NCBI GenBank assembly: GCA_022360595.1
Contig: JAKSCN010000658.1
Span: forward strand, 1 to 6,684
Reading direction: 5' to 3'
Source: Chromatiales bacterium
GTDB taxonomy: Bacteria > Pseudomonadota > Gammaproteobacteria > Chromatiales > Chromatiaceae
Length of the DNA stretch: 6,684 bases
Shown piece after piece: positions 5,768 through 6,684 of this stretch. Every line of letters starts with the position of its first letter. The stretch's first letter is position 1. A program made the position numbers and the translations under genes. The notes beneath the pieces were generated by a model, which saw only the letters and a list, made by a program, of their open reading frames with translations, had not been told where the DNA came from and ran no database searches.

Positions 5768-6684
5768 ATGCATCCAGCTTTTTCAGTAATCTTTTTGACG
5801 ACCCTGATCGGTGTCGGTCAGGGGCTGTTCCTGGCGCTCTACACTGGGCAGGTCTACTCCCTCGCGAACCTGTTGCCTGCGCAAGATAATGTCACCTTTT
5901 ATGGTATTGGTGGTGCGATCGCACTGCTGTTCCTAATCGGTGGGCTGATCGCCTCGTTCTTCCACTTGGGGCATCCTGAAAGAGCCTGGCGCGCGGTGAC
6001 TCAGTGGCGCACCTCCTGGTTGTCGCGTGAGGTGATTGTGCTGCCGACTTTTATGTTTCTGGTCGCACTTTATGCGTTTATTCACTACCTTGGCTGGACC
6101 ATGCCGCTGTTTGTGGTGGCGAATGCCTTACCAGTCGATCTGACTTTGGTTATTGGCTTTTTGGCGAGTCTGGCGGCTTTTGCTCTGTTTGTCAGCACCG
6201 CTATGATTTATGCCAGTTTGAAGTTTCTGCAAGAGTGGCATACTCCCCTGACGGTCGCCAACTACATGCTGCTGGGCATCGCCTCAGGGTTTATGTTTGC
6301 TGCTGCCTTCTCTGCCTATCTGGGTATTGATCTGGTGGTTTTCTTCGGCACCTGGGCTGTGATTTTCACTGTGATGGGTTTTGTCTCCCGCAGTGCTTCG
6401 CTGATCCGTAATAAACGCCTGCGTCACAAGTTCAATCTGAAGAGCGCCATTGGTGTGCGCCACAGCAACATGCAGCAGAAAGCTCAGGGTTTCATGGGTG
6501 GCTCTTTCAACACCCGCGAGTTTTTCCACGGTAAGACAGCCACGACAGTGAAGCTGGTGAAGTACAGTTTCTTGGTGCTGGTGTTTATTGTACCTGTGGC
6601 GCTAATCGGGGCATCCTACATGTTGGAGTCACCAACATTGCCGATGATCGCCTTTGCCGCTCAATATATTGGCTTGCTGGCAGA
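5768..6684 (+). CDS. soeC: Sulfite dehydrogenase membrane anchor SoeC (DmsC family), 3'-truncated by window edge
   Basis: Integral membrane subunit that anchors SoeAB to the cytoplasmic membrane and hands electrons to quinone. The frame is open from the ATG to the window end, 305 residues without a stop; E. coli DmsC has 287 and SoeC proteins are somewhat longer, so only a short tail is missing. Eight hydrophobic segments can be seen, at about 5-27, 45-66, 88-110, 122-149, 165-186, 188-207, 265-285 and from 291 onward, as in DmsC. The N-terminal MHPAFSVIFLTT block and the SFFHLGHPERAWRA block (63-76) are typical of DmsC. His66 aligns with the DmsC histidine (His65 in E. coli) implicated in quinol binding. 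The loop QGFMGGSFNTREFFHG (240-255) is, from memory, shared by SoeC proteins and faces the cytoplasm if the topology is standard. The Shine-Dalgarno AAGGA lies nine bases upstream. Confidence 0.88.
   Translation, partial: MHPAFSVIFLTTLIGVGQGLFLALYTGQVYSLANLLPAQDNVTFYGIGGAIALLFLIGGLIASFFHLGHPERAWRAVTQWRTSWLSREVIVLPTFMFLVALYAFIHYLGWTMPLFVVANALPVDLTLVIGFLASLAAFALFVSTAMIYASLKFLQEWHTPLTVANYMLLGIASGFMFAAAFSAYLGIDLVVFFGTWAVIFTVMGFVSRSASLIRNKRLRHKFNLKSAIGVRHSNMQQKAQGFMGGSFNTREFFHGKTATTVKLVKYSFLVLVFIVPVALIGASYMLESPTLPMIAFAAQYIGLLA

Overview
The window carries a known respiratory operon with a housekeeping gene upstream. Its core is three co-directional genes, soeA-soeB-soeC, for a membrane-bound molybdenum iron-sulfur sulfite dehydrogenase of the SoeABC type: a catalytic Mo-bis(MGD) subunit, a four-cluster ferredoxin subunit and a DmsC-like quinone-reactive membrane anchor. 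In characterised bacteria (Allochromatium vinosum, for example) this complex oxidises sulfite to sulfate on the cytoplasmic side and passes the electrons to the quinone pool. The moderately GC-rich coding sequence, the protein flavour and the absence of a Tat signal on SoeA suggest a gammaproteobacterial sulfur oxidiser (Chromatiales-like, free-living or symbiotic). This placement is an inference from remembered family sequences; no search was run.

Layout, all genes on the + strand. Bases 1-1568: the 3' four fifths or so of an ABC-F ATPase gene, uup, cut by the left edge. Bases 1569-1954: a non-coding gap of nearly 390 bases whose last ~115 bases turn sharply AT-rich and hold a tandem 11-base direct repeat, a possible sigma-70 promoter and the soeA ribosome binding site. 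Bases 1955-4867: soeA. Bases 4930-5655: soeB, 62 bases downstream with a good Shine-Dalgarno. Bases 5656-5767: a 112-base gap with a 10-bp hairpin followed by a T tract. Bases 5768 to the right edge: soeC, open at the edge and probably lacking only its last few residues to few tens of residues.

Electron path implied by the genes: sulfite is oxidised at the Mo centre of SoeA (predicted ligand Cys149); electrons pass through the N-terminal [4Fe-4S] cluster of SoeA, then the four clusters of SoeB, and reach quinone at SoeC near His66. Uup is a ribosome-associated translation factor with no evident functional link to the operon; the gap and base-composition change suggest separate transcription units.

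I found no mobile element, CRISPR array, tRNA or rRNA, and nothing that amounts to a new system. The points most worth a second look are the terminator-like hairpin inside the operon between soeB and soeC, and the repeat-bearing AT-rich leader of soeA.
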